A stretch of DNA of 64,000 nucleotides from Acridotheres tristis. Lineage: Eukaryota; Chordata; Aves; Passeriformes; Sturnidae. The translations under genes and the position numbers were made by a program. Positions 21,143 to 34,200 of this stretch are shown one piece after another. A model generated the notes under the pieces. That model did no database searches. It saw only the letters and a program-made list of their open reading frames with translations, and was not told where the DNA came from. The DNA lies in NCBI GenBank assembly GCA_037013685.1, contig CM072896.1, forward strand, positions 9,613,444 through 9,677,443, written 5' to 3'. Position 1 is the first letter of the stretch. Each line of letters opens with the position of its first letter.

Positions 21143-24100
21143 GCAGATAGTATATTTAAATATGCTCCATTCATCCTGGGAACATTCTCTTCAATAATAG
21201 CTGATTCTGCAGATAAAATAAATTCTGGTTGTTCTTATCTGGTTATCAAGGGATTCAGTAAATGTCCCAGAAGTGTTTTCAAACTTTATATATAGATTCA
21301 TGTCCTTTGCCCAGCAGAAATAACAGGCAATAATATACTTCCAGCATATTCTGAAAACTATTTTTTAAAGTTAGTTTGCATCATGCCAGACCACATTTAG
21401 TATTGTTTTCTTGCTCTTTGTGTTCCAAAACTCTGAAGTACTGTGGTTCTGTGTGAGGTACATAAATGCACACCAAAGAGAAGAATATACCCATACTGTT
21501 TCTATTTAAACATTCCCCCTGCCTTGACCATGAGTGACTAAGAATTCAGACTTTTTAACTAATTGCAAAGGGGTTCAAACCAAGACATTTAATTCCCTGT
21601 ATAAATACCTATAGCTATCACACCATCTCTCTATACAAGAAATTCAGCTTCAATAAACAAGAACAAAATTGAGGTTGCTTTTCTAGCACCCATGTCCAGA
21701 TCCTAAATTTAATTTCTGCAGTACCCTTTGACCATCCCCCTATTCTGATCACACACCTCAGAATATATATATACACATATATATATTTTTACATATATAT
21801 ATCTCCATATCCATTCTCTTGGAGACAACATGATTATTTAATATAAAGAAGGGAAAGGAGGATAACAGAACAGATAAGGATCAAAGTTCCTAACTTTTAT
21901 CTGCCCTAGTAAGTGGCTGAAAGATTAATTTAGCACAGGGTAATCTCATGAGGCATAAAGTGCTTGAGACAATTAGTTCTGACAGTGAACTGTTCTCTCT
22001 CCTGAACCTAGCAGAGCAGATCAGTAAGGACTGGGAGATAATCAAAACTTGTGCTTTGGTAATGCTCTGTTGGTGAAATAGCATCCCAGGAAGGCAACTG
22101 CAAGGATCCAACAGTCACTGAAGAGGTAGTGCTGCTCTAAATTACAATGAAGACTGGTTTCTCTTGCAGCTACCTTTACCTGTTCACATATCAATTATCA
22201 TGCAAAAACCCCAACTCCCGGTTGCTCCTAAAATGCTTGATCTCACTTTCCACACTCAAATCTTCAGTTAAAACAAAACTATTTCTAGGCAGAATATCAT
22301 GGAGAAAAAAACAAAAAACAGGTCAGGAAATCAAAACTTTCTGGACATTATTTTCTTTCACTTCCTACTGAGTTGGAATCAAGTTGTCCAGGAGCAGGAA
22401 GAATTGAGCTGCTCTCCCAGGGAAGGGGAGCCAAGTGCCAAGGGGCAGTGTCCTCCCCAATTGCAGCCCATTCCTATTGTACCTAAAAAAGGTGAGCAGG
22501 GAAGCCTGGTGCTTTTTAAATGTCAAGTTTCTCTTCCATAAAAATAGAATTTTCTGTATTTTGGTTTGTGGCCATTGCCTTTCATCCTGACACCAGGCAC
22601 TGCAGAGAAGAGCCCAGCTCTGTGTCCATCACACCAACACAGGTATGCTCTGGGCCCCGTCCCAGGCTTCAGCTGAATGCATATTTTATTTAAGCTCATT
22701 TGTAGTATTTACTTTTCTACAATCAGTAGTAAGGATGACATTTGCATAACTCCTCCTTCAAAGATAGTGTGGCTGTCTCTAAACCAGTTAAATCATTTCT
22801 TAAGTAAACAAGATGTTTAATTCTCTGTTAAAGGAGTGGTAGCAATATCATGATTATGTATTTTGTATCACTGACTTCTACTGTCATCTCTTTGAAGTAA
22901 ACTAAGAACACATATGGAATGACTAATTAGAATCTTCAAGTGTATTATATTAAATTGTTGACAGCTGTATCCCACTGTATCACAATAATGAGAACTAGAA
23001 AAGTTCAAGGCATCTTTTCTATACTTCACTTATTAGGAATTTTTCTATCATGTATTCTCTAGTCCATGTGTAAACACTGCTACTCATAACAACATTTAGA
23101 GCACATTAATGATATGAAATATTTATGTTCTAGTGATCAAAATTAATTCATACAGATTATATATTTTGATACATTAGTACCTCCCTATATAGCTTTATGT
23201 GTCTTTAAATAAATAAGCCAGAAAAGATAAAACATCATTCCTAGGGTTTCCATTGGGGAATTTGGATATCCCAACTGCAGTATCACTAAACTAACAGGAA
23301 GCTCAGTAAGACTTTTGGATAATTCTCAGACTACATTGATCAACCTTCAGCTCTGCATCTATTATCTTTATATTGCCATGCTGTAATAAGCTCAAAAACT
23401 GTAGTGATGCTTCACAGATTTTTTTTTTTTTTGCTTTAATTCTGTCTCCTTCACCGCAGACAAAATTGCCCGGAGCATGAATTTCAAAAGGCAAGTTACA
23501 GAATCTTTTATCTAATTTATAATGAGTTTTGTCTGTGAATAGCTTAAAGCAATGGTCCCAAGCAGTTTTTGACTGAGCAAGAGAGTTTCATAGGTCCATA
23601 GGGGTTTGGTTTGGGTTTTTTACCACTGTGGCAAAGTCCACAGAGGTATGAAAATTAAAGCCAAATACAAGGTTTTACCCATGGTTACTTGGTGACAGCA
23701 GCAGTCTCAGTCTTGCTCAGTCAGCTTTATTTCATCTTTGAGGTGTCAGTGTTTAACCCTGAATGATGGATAAAGCAGAATGTGCCTGCTGCTGCCCACA
23801 GTGCCATTTAACAGCTACAGAGGAAAAGGAGGAAATACGTCCATCCTACAGGATTCCCCAGGGGAGATCCTTCTGAGGCAAGAACCAGCTAGCTGCCTTT
23901 TCCCTTGCTTTCTGCAGAGGAGTGAAGGGAGCCGGGCTGTGCTGAGCCCCTGCTCCAGCCCATGCCATGGAGCTCGGTTAGGCACACTCTGGGCTCCCGT
24001 GGCACAAACACAGCTCATGGCCTGGAGCCACAGCCCTGCCCTGGCCACCAGGACACTCCTGTCACCAGCTGCCTTGCACTCAGTCTGGCCTCAGGGCTCG

Positions 24101-24849
24101 TTACTTCTAAGCCGGATGCGCTGCAGGTGATTCCTCAGTTGTGTTTGTCCAGGAGTGGGAGACTGGAAAATGGGATAACAGGGCAAAAGACTAAGCAATG
24201 GTTTCTAGAGAAAAGGGAGATTTACTCTGGTTTTCTTCAAAGACTTTAGCAGTGGAGCTTATCTAAAGACCTGACTTATGTCCAGTGACAGTGGGCAAAA
24301 TTTATTGATTTTTATCAACCGAGAAGACATGGACTCATTTCACAGTCTCCAGCGGTGATTCAGAATTTCTTGAGCTTTCCCTTGTATGATATGATCAAGT
24401 TTAATCATGGCCTGCTGATTGTAAATGGAACATACTTGTAGTCTCTGCTCTTTCAAAGAATTCCTGAATGTTCAAAGAGTTGAAGAAAAGCCTCCTTGCA
24501 CTATGTGATGCTGGGCAATAAAATATGAAGCTTAAATGCAGGGAAAAGCAATTCTGACTTTACATATTTAGTGGCATGTTCCAAGTTAGTTATAGCTACT
24601 TTTGAAGATGGTCCTGGAATTGTAAGAGTTAGCTCTTTAAAAACATCAGCTCAACACTTTTGCAGTCAAAAAGCAAATAGAAGATTAGGATTTATCTTGT
24701 AAAGGAAAAGAAAATGGAGAACATTTTTAATTTAACATGTGCAATGTATTGTGCATCTTGTCCTTGCCTACTGTGGAAAAATTCTACTTTATGGACTTGA
24801 AAACAATAATAAAAAATTGAAAAAAGATAACAATAAATGATTAAAGATA
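21143..24849. other. Intergenic DNA with an AT microsatellite
   Basis: Mostly AT-rich with no gene. It contains the (TA)n/(CATA)-type microsatellite at 21763-21802 and a GC-richer stretch at about 23770-24130 with only short, unrecognisable frames. Confidence 0.55.
21763..21802. repeat. AT-dinucleotide microsatellite, interrupted
   Basis: Runs of alternating A and T are broken by CAC and TTTTTAC interruptions. This is a simple-sequence repeat likely to vary in length. Confidence 0.85.
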
Positions 24850-25270
24850 GCACAAACTGAGCTAGCAGACAGATTTTTCAGACTGGATAAAGAGTGTCTG
24901 AGAAGAGATGTGACAGATATCTAGAAATACCATTACTGGCATGGAGAAGTTGAAAATGATTGATTGTTCCAATAGAAAAGATGAAGAATATGGACTAAAA
25001 CTAGAAGGTTCAAAACAAAGTTACTTTGTTAATGTCAATGAACCTGTGAAATCATTGCCACAGGTTGCTGTGGCTTGAAAAATCAGTGAACAAGCACTTG
25101 GGAAAGTCTGTCCATGCAATAGAAAGACACAACAGCCAGCTCCAGGACTGCAGTAGATACAGAAGCTGGGAGCATTCTCAGGAAGTGCCACTGTTTATGG
25201 ATCTTATTCCTGTACATGTCTTTGTCACCAAGGAGCACCTAGATGGACCTTGGTATGATGTAGCACACAT
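24850..25270 (+). mobile_element. Ancient CR1/L3-like LINE remnant
   Basis: Several landmarks of old amniote CR1 3' ends occur in the right order and spacing. There is a GTGACAGATATC...ACTGGCATGGAGAAG segment (about 24910-24950). Next comes an ATCATTGCCACAGG segment followed by GTTGCTGTGGCT (about 25050-25076). Last is CTAGATGGACCTTGGTATGA near 25240-25260. Each is diverged and the frame is lost. The recognition rests on memory of related elements; a profile search would settle it. Confidence 0.55.
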
Positions 25271-28200
25271 GCTTTTAAGATTAATTTCACTTGGTCCTGT
25301 AAGAGTTCTTTGATAACTGTTCATACTTTCTGTGTTTGAATCCATAGCCTGGGCTATTCTACTTAAGAAACAGGGTTCTACACAGTGATTTTAATTCTGC
25401 ATTATTTAAATAGGAACATTTAGGCACCTGCCAAATATCCTATTCAATTGCTGCAGTAAGAATTTCAATTATTTTTCTTTAAAAAGGCTGTTGGACAGAG
25501 AATGATTCAATGACTTGCTTAGAATCCCACACCTCTCCTAAACCATAATATCTCAACAGTTTCTGGGACAAGACCCAGAGAATATCCATATGCTCGTGTG
25601 TGATGCAAGAAGCACTGGGTAGTAATTTCACTATTTATACACTGGTTTTCATTACACCTTTCACACAAAATGCCTTTGCATGTTGGGATAAATCTCCCAG
25701 AAAAGGTAATTGGGACATTTTCCATAGCAAAGGACTTTTCTGGGATGGTCTGAACTGGACTCATCTTTAAATCACCTGAACTAGAAGTAGTTGTTACCAG
25801 TCTTTCTCTGCCATCATTTCCATTTTGCCGATTTCTGCCAAACATTTTTAACCACTACTCCATGAGGAGCCCTTCCATCAGAGATGAAGGTGTATGGTAA
25901 AGTACTCAGGGACAAGTTACCATCCAAAAGCCTGTTTTCCTTTGATTTCTAGATACACCTGCAGCTGATTCAAGTGCAGGTCATCAGATGCAGGTTTTCA
26001 GAGAGCCTCTTTTAAATTTTAAATAAAAAAATATGGCATAAGCACACTTATGTTACTGTGCTTTATGTTTTAGTTCTCCTCAGTTGCCAGAAGGTTTTAA
26101 CTGCATTTGGGGAGGATTTGCAGGGTAAATTGCAGGAGGGTGTGTATAAAACACTAAAAATATTTACTTTCATATATGCCCACTGATAAGTAAGTATGCC
26201 TGCAAGTTAATACATTCTGACATGCAAAGGAAGGCACTAAAATAATTTAAAACCCATTTTCATATTATTCAATTTTTTCCTACTTTCAGGACTCAACATT
26301 TTCTTGACTGATGTCAGACAAAAAGCAAATTTAGCAAATCTTAGACAAAATCCTATAAAGTTTGTTTTGATTTCTGTCTGCACAAAAGAGCAACCCAAAC
26401 TACCTTTCTTTTTTTAAGACTATTCAAATTTTTCCTTTTCTATCCTGTTCTGAATAGTCTAGTCAAAATCCATTAATTTCTCTCAATTTCTACCTCTACT
26501 TACTGCAGGCTTGCTATTTAAAATGAAAGGCACCCTATGCATTTAAAATGTTACCACAGCAATTACTACTCAAACAATACATGCCAAATTAGAATAGTCA
26601 TTTTTAGGGACATCGCTGAAGAAATTGTTTTCAGCCTAATGGAAGTTAATAACTGCTACTTACCTGGAACATCATTACTATTATTGCTTAAATAAGGTCA
26701 CATTTAATTAGTAAGTCATGAGCAAGAATATTCTTTAAAATGCCTGATCCTGGCTCCTGCAAGTATTTTATAGATTCAGTTGAAGGTGCAAACCAGCAGA
26801 AGGAGGGAGGTCCTGCATGGACTGAGGATGCTTCCCACTGGTCCTTCACATGTGTGGGCACCTCAAAGGGCAGCAGTCACTCAGAACTGCCCACCTGCCC
26901 CATACCATCTGAATGTCTTGGTCACCCCAAAGAGCTGAGAAATTAACACTGATTTCTCAGATTAGAAATACTAACTTGATTCCAGGGACAGAATAGCTGA
27001 TTGTGTATTAAGCAACAGGTTTTAAGGTGTTGAAGATCAGGAAGGCCAAACAATGTGGATTATATTTCCATAAACATATGCATTAATGGGGCTGAAACCA
27101 ATGGGGATCTGCACTTTTCAGTGGACGATTTAGTAATGGTAATAGCAACTTCAAAAAACAATGAGGAAGAAAATACCACATGAAGAAATCTTAAGCTTTT
27201 CTGCCTTCTTAAAACATTTGTCTATTTTTAATATGTCAGATAGCTTAGAATTGAGCAAGACACTGGTCCCAGAAAACCAGCAGTTTTGCCCTGTAAGCTA
27301 CCATTTGCTTATGGGGTTTGTCAGGGTGGTTTTGTTCAATTAGTGTAGAATTTTACATAGATTAAATTACTGAAATATGCAGAGTTTAATTTATTACGTC
27401 TAATATGTGCCAGGCTCAAAAAAAGACTGTGATAAAATAATGGGGTTTGATTTTCATCTTCTTTCCTCCATCCGATGTGATTTGAATTAGAAATTACTTT
27501 AGGACTACCATAAAAAAGGTCCAATTTTTGCCTTCCAGGAGTAAAGCAAACAACTTGAATGTAAGCAACTAAAAGCTGTTTACCAAACCAGTATGTGTGT
27601 TTATCCCTAAATAAATCTGTCACAGGGCTGTTAGATAATTTGTTTCTAGTGAGTACTTTAAAAAATTGCTATTTAACAGACACTGGAACTTCTTTCCAAA
27701 AATTGTCTCAAAAAAATTGTTGAGATTTTTGTGAACTTAATAGAGAAATAGCTCCTTTCTGAATATGATTATTAAAGAGATAGGAAACAGTCTACCATCC
27801 CAGTACAATGTTGATCTGGCCACAAAACAGTTATTCAGCTAATTTTAAATTTTTTTAAAAATAATATCAGTTAAAACTCTCTTTCATGAGTAAACCGAGG
27901 CGATCCAAATTAATTCCAGGGACAAGATAAACTGTTCCTGTTTACAGTGAAAATATCCCAGCAGAAAGAAAAGAGTATATATAGAAAGAAAAGGAAATAT
28001 CAATGCATGCACATATGTTTATCTAGAAAAGCCGTTTTAGTTGAAATAAGGACAATCTCAATGTGTGGAATGAGACAAAAGCCACTGAGAACAAACATTA
28101 CAAATGACACATTCACCCAAGAGTTTAATATTTTCAATTCTGATAGCTCCTTCAGAAGACATGGACCATGTCATGTCCAATTAACAGAGCCTCTGAAGGT

Positions 28201-31200
28201 ACCCAAGGGGATCAAGGGCTCTGCTCTGTGTGGGAGTCCTCTGGCTCCTCAGCCAGGATCTGTACACACCCCAAGACCTGCATCTTTGCACATCCTACAG
28301 CTACAAATCAAAACCCATCTGACTAACTGTTAGCATTGCCAACTGTAGCCACTTCTCTCTAAAATTAAGCCAAAATATGGAAACTACATGACATCTGGTC
28401 TCCTTCATGCATATGATAACATTAGAAAAAACTATTTGCTGCTCCAATACTGCACACAGAACGACACAGGTAACAGAAACAAAGCAGGGTTTTTTACCTC
28501 TCTCAGACTGCTCCTATCAATTGAATTTTTAAAAATTATCTGCCACAATTTCATTGTCTTAAAATAGCAATTTTTTGGTCAATTTTGGATACTAAAAGCC
28601 GGACTTTTAAAGAAATGCAGGTATCTAACTCTCTTCAACTTCATAGCGAACAAAGAAAGTTTGTTTCCAGAAAGACTGCCCATGAAAATTCTAATATTCA
28701 TTCATGAAATAATTTATTTTGCTATGTACTTACATGCCAGCACACTCAAGTATTAATGATATTCATACATTTGAGTTAAATACAACGTATCACATGAGTT
28801 ACTGCTATCAAGTGGTTTTCTAGTGCTGACAATTGTTTTGTATCTACTTGGCATGCACAGAGCTACAGCAGCTTCAGCCATTTCCCAGTCTCTGCTGACA
28901 AACAAGAGAAGGTCTCCACACCTATTGTTCACTGCTGACTTTCCTAACCACTTTAATGCATTAATTCTTGAAGATGTTTTAACTGATTTACATAAATACA
29001 TCCTCCCCTCCTATTATGCTATTAAATGCATTAGATTATTTTTTACAAAGCATTACTGGAGATTATTTGCAGCCAGCAAATGCTGTTCTTGCCACACAGT
29101 CCAGAAAAACAGAGTTGACAACCATCCTGTTTCCATGGTCTCCCTGTACAGACTGACAGACACAGTGGTGTTCACACTCAAAGCACAGCAAGCAGCTGTT
29201 TTTACCCCAGACATGAGCCCAGCTGTGGAGAGGAGGGTCTCACAGTGGCTAACATACACATTTGTTTTTCTGATATAGACAGGAAGAAAATATTTCTCAA
29301 TTAGTGGATTTAGGTAGAGTGAAAAGAGCCAGTAAAGCCCAATTGTAAAATCTGGGAAAATCAGAATGGTTATTAAAGGGGAGAGAGAAAGTGGTAAAAG
29401 AGAATGCTTATACTTGTTTGATTTTCAGGGTTTCCCTTCATATAACCTCAGCGTGATTCTCCACAGGTTTGCAGCAGTTAGATTTATCTAGCCATTTGGA
29501 TCACTTCTGTATTTGTTTCATGTTACAATTACAAAACTAGTGTAAATACCATGAAGTAAAAAATTTGGCTTTATTTGGTATGTTTTGCACTCTCTCATTT
29601 CCTTGTTGTTACTGTCAGCATCCAGAGACTGCTTTCAGACACCCCTTCTGTGCCCATTTACAGTTCCTCTGCTTCTCAGAGAGAAATCTTTCAGGATCAC
29701 ACAACTTTCCAATTCTAATTTTTGTTTTCACCAAAAAGAAAATGTGAACATGCTACTAAGCATATTCTGGTTCCTACAGATTGCTACAATTGCCTTACTT
29801 ATCCCCCTTTCATAGCATTAAACTATAAATACGAATATAGTTGCTAGAATGATTTGTCTGGTGTTTCCAAAAATAGCACCCAGGAGATAGGAACAAATGA
29901 ATTTTGTATTTCATCCAGGGACAGGATACCTCTTGGGCTTCTTAAACCTTTAAAAATTATTTAGCAGTGATGACAGATGCAAGACTGACATCTCAGTACA
30001 ATGAAAACCTCAATTTATCCGTGCTATCAGCAAGGCTCCAGTTATTGCACAATTCTATAGCTATGCAGTTTGTTACTGAATTAAATCCTTCCTATAGGAT
30101 AGTGATTAATAATCCCTGCTTTTATTGTTTAAAACAGACGTTTCAGGCCACAGAATGACAAAGATCAACTTAAATACATGAAGAGAGTATAAATGTCTTC
30201 CTGAGTCTGCAGAACAACCTGAAAAAATTTAATGGAGAGGTCTGCTTCCCCCTAATCACCTGAAAGGGTTGTCATGTCTGGAATGGAAAGATAAGTTACA
30301 GCATTGCCCTCAGTAATTATTTCTAGCTGGAGAATTCCAGCAGAAGCAACCAGCTTTTGTTCTTAACCTCCAGTCCAAAGCTGGCCATGCAGTAGAAAAA
30401 GTAATAAAAAAATAGTATCTCAGAGGAATTCATTCTCATTATGAAACAATTTCATATTTAACTAACTTCAAGTGTCTTAACATTAATTAAGCTACTGTAG
30501 AATACCAGTTTCTTCTGGTGCATTAGAGTTCTGTAGCAAATTTGGTGTAAAACATGGGTCCAGTTTGCAAAATAGTATTAAATGTCCTAAGCACACATGC
30601 ACTAGGGTCCTGCAGGTTTGTGCTACAGTAGAGCACAGCATCACCAAGCACAGTCGTGCTCTGGGTTTGGCAGGAATTCTCCTCCCTGCCTTTAAGTGAC
30701 AGAGGGAACTTTAAAACCAAGGTGTGAAAAGGTACATCAGGCCCTTCTTTTCAGCTGATCCTGGCATCAGTCACTTCAGAAAGAAAATAAACCAGCAGTT
30801 ACTTTTTTGGTGTCTTTTTCATGAGGATCACAGCTGATAGATTGCATTGTCTCCCCCTTCTATGCAGCTGGAGATTCATGCAGCACTTCTTGTCCCAGCA
30901 GAGTAGTGGAACAACATGGATGCCTTTCCCATGGTTTATAAATCTTGTATTTTATATCCATGACCTTTGCAAATCAAGCCTCAAAGAGAAAGCACAGCCT
31001 ATATAAAGTAAGTTTATACTTTGAAGACTTAAGACTTGCAAGTGAAATATATCTCTTTAAAGGAGCAAAGTCTTCACCAAAAAGTAGAGGCTTCTCAGGC
31101 AACTAGAAGCTGTCTCTGTGAAAGCAGCATGAAAGAGCCATCTTTTTAATCTGTGATGACAAACTTCCTCAACAGCTGCATTCCTCCAAAATGAAGTGAC

Positions 31201-34200
31201 CAAACTCTTGGGTGAAACTCCTATGAGAAGGCAAAATCGCTCAACCCTACTGGCTTGAAACTCCTCATACACATGAAATAAGGACCACAAATTTAGGTGT
31301 AAGTGCTGAAGTAATTCAACCATGCTTTCCCACAGCAACAGTTAATAGGAATAAAGGATAGAATAGGAAAGTAAGAGTGAAATAGGAGCTAAGACATTCA
31401 GAAAGCAGCCTAAAAACAGGCAAGAGAAAAGTCTGGCCTGTAAATGTGCCTCCCCTTGCCTTATGAACAGGAGACATCAGACCACTGAGTTGTGCAGTTT
31501 CAGTATCTGAGAACTGGGATATTATGCTAATAGCTGTGATGATAACATTTTATGTGGATTTCTAGGTCATTAAGGGTCATCCACTGAAGGAACACAATTC
31601 CCACTGAAGACACCTCACCGGAAGGTCAGATATTATTCAGTGTAAGAAACAAGCCCTCTCTTGCATACCTGCCTTATTCAGGATGTGAGCTGCACACTGG
31701 AGGCTGCAAAGGGCATGAGCCCACTGGCCAGCTCCTGGCTAAATCCTTTCCCACAGCTGCATGAAAGGTAAGTAGTTTCAGGGGAATCAGCAATGAGTGT
31801 ACTGGTGCAATATTCAGTAAATGTTGTCTCTAGTGCACAGTGTGAGAGACAGATCTGTTGCCATTGACCTTAATACTACCGATTACTGTGCGGTTTGTTG
31901 AGTAAGCACTGTGTAAGTGAGCAAGTCAGAAGCACAGCCTCTGAATAAAGATAACATTGCATCAATATTGTGTTATTTTAAGCTTATATTAGCAACCCAA
32001 AAGTATTTGTTAAACTAACAGGAACTGCTCCATGGGAAGCCCTCTTTCACTCCAGTTCTAAGGCAAAAATGCCCTGCAGAATAATCTCACAAGTTAAGAC
32101 TGCAGAAGCATAAAAAAGCAACAGAGAGCAGTTAGGGTTTGCATGCACATTTTTAACCTTGTTATTCCCAGACTTTGATTTTACTTTTTTTTTTCCAAAA
32201 TTTCTGACCATGTTTTGTTTTAGTCCACTGACACCTATGCCTTTGCAGGAACTACTGTCTCTTAAGAATGCATCCTCTGCAAAGCCAAACATTCTGCACT
32301 GGTACAGAAGCAGGGAACTTTCATAAGAGTGCTGAAATAAATAGTTTTAAGTGATTTTGCAAGAAGAAAAAAAGATGTGGCAGATTACTATTCCCAGTTT
32401 TAATTTGTATATGCAAAACTAATGATCCAACATGACCTAAATGGAGAGTGCCACTTTCTGTTCACCAAAAATGCAAATGGTTACAGACCTTGAAAAGTGG
32501 TGCTCCTTGCAGAGGTCACCTCACTGGTCTGTTATCAAAGCTTGCATAATGAAGTGGATGACACAGCCATTAACTTGCATATGGGCTTGTATATGTCAAA
32601 GCAGACCAGTTTAATCTAAAGGTGAATTTAATAATGTTATGCTGAATTGCAGTACAAAAAAAGCCTGCAAAAGCCTATGATTAAGGATCAGCACATCTGG
32701 CTTCTGATTTGATGTCAGCTGCTAACCCTTCTTTGACCTCATCCCCTGCAGACTTTCTAACTGCCTATTACTATAGATATTTTACAATGTCATCTTGCTG
32801 ACTCTCACTGTGCACTGAGAAATACCATGTATCTTCACCTCTGCTAAGTTAATTTCCAAACCTCTTCAGTACACATGGAAAACTAACATTTAATCTCCTA
32901 AACCTGCAGTAAATTTTCATCGCACATTAGGAGATAGTGAATGAAAATTGTAGGAAAGCTTATTTTTCCTTCCAAAATAACCTTTCTGTCCATTAGCCAG
33001 TGTGATCTCTCAAATTTGCATGCTTTTCATAACAACATTGGTGACAAAAATTTATTATCCTTAGCGTAGCTGTGTGAAACAAACAGCAGAAAAAACTTAT
33101 TTACGCTATATAGGAAATCATTCACACCCCATGAGATTTCCTACTTTACCGACTTTTATTCTTCCATTTATTAATCTCCCTGTATTTGGCAGGTTGCTGT
33201 CCCCATTTCTGTTGTTGATAGGCTGAGGCTTGTTTATACTTTTGAGTAGGGCAGTCCAATTCTGCCAAAAATAAGGACAAAGCCTGTTGAGAGACTGCAT
33301 TCTTCTGCATAAAAAAGAGAAACCTCTCTCAACTTGACTTTCCATTTGCATCAGAAAACAATCTGTTCATTAGAAACAGTTCATAATCTTAAATGTTTTT
33401 CTAAACTCCATAACAACTGATTCTCATTTCAAAACAAACAAAAATTAAAATTTACAAAAGTGAAAGGTAGATAATTACAGCAGGACACTCCGTTATTAGA
33501 TCATTTCCAAGTACACAAAAGGAAGGAAATGAATGGTTTGTGAACACCCATATGCAATAGCAGACATTTCTCAGTTAGAATAAATGAAAAGTTTTTCAGT
33601 ACAATGACTGCCCCAAGGCACCACAAGAATTTACTTCATAGATGTAGAAAAGATACATTAATTTGATACCTAAATATTTTAGGAACACCAATCAGTTAGA
33701 ACACACCTTGCAATTATTACTCAATTTTGAGAAGAACGTGCTATAGGCTGACATACAGGAAAAAATAATTCCACCATTTCAAATAATATACCAGCATTCA
33801 TACATATTTTTAGTCTATTCAGATTTATAAAAGCTTCAGGAAAAAAAAAGCTATCCAGTACTTGAGTTGTTACATGTATCAAGATACATAACATAAAAGA
33901 TTTCATTTAGAATTCTACCAGTGATCAGCATATCTCACTTATTTTACCCTTTCCAGCACATTTAGGGAAAATGGGGCTTAATTATGGAAGCCAGCAGCTG
34001 TTGTAACTCCATAATGCATAGAAATAAAACACCAAAAGATTGCAGGGCATCCTTTTGGGGTTACTATTTTAATGAAGCACTATCACAGTTCTAGCTCATT
34101 CCACCCTTTCCATGGTGCATATCAGCAGTAAATCTCACTGACTGCATGCTGCATCACTGAATTAAAGATAGAACCTACTGGGATGGAGCTGAAACCAATG

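Noticed and set aside
21763..21802. AT repeat considered as a promoter TATA cluster
   Set aside because: It is a simple interrupted dinucleotide repeat with no gene nearby in either direction.
25519..25845. 108-codon minus-strand frame, considered as a processed pseudogene
   Set aside because: No recognisable protein, no poly-A tail, composition like the surroundings.
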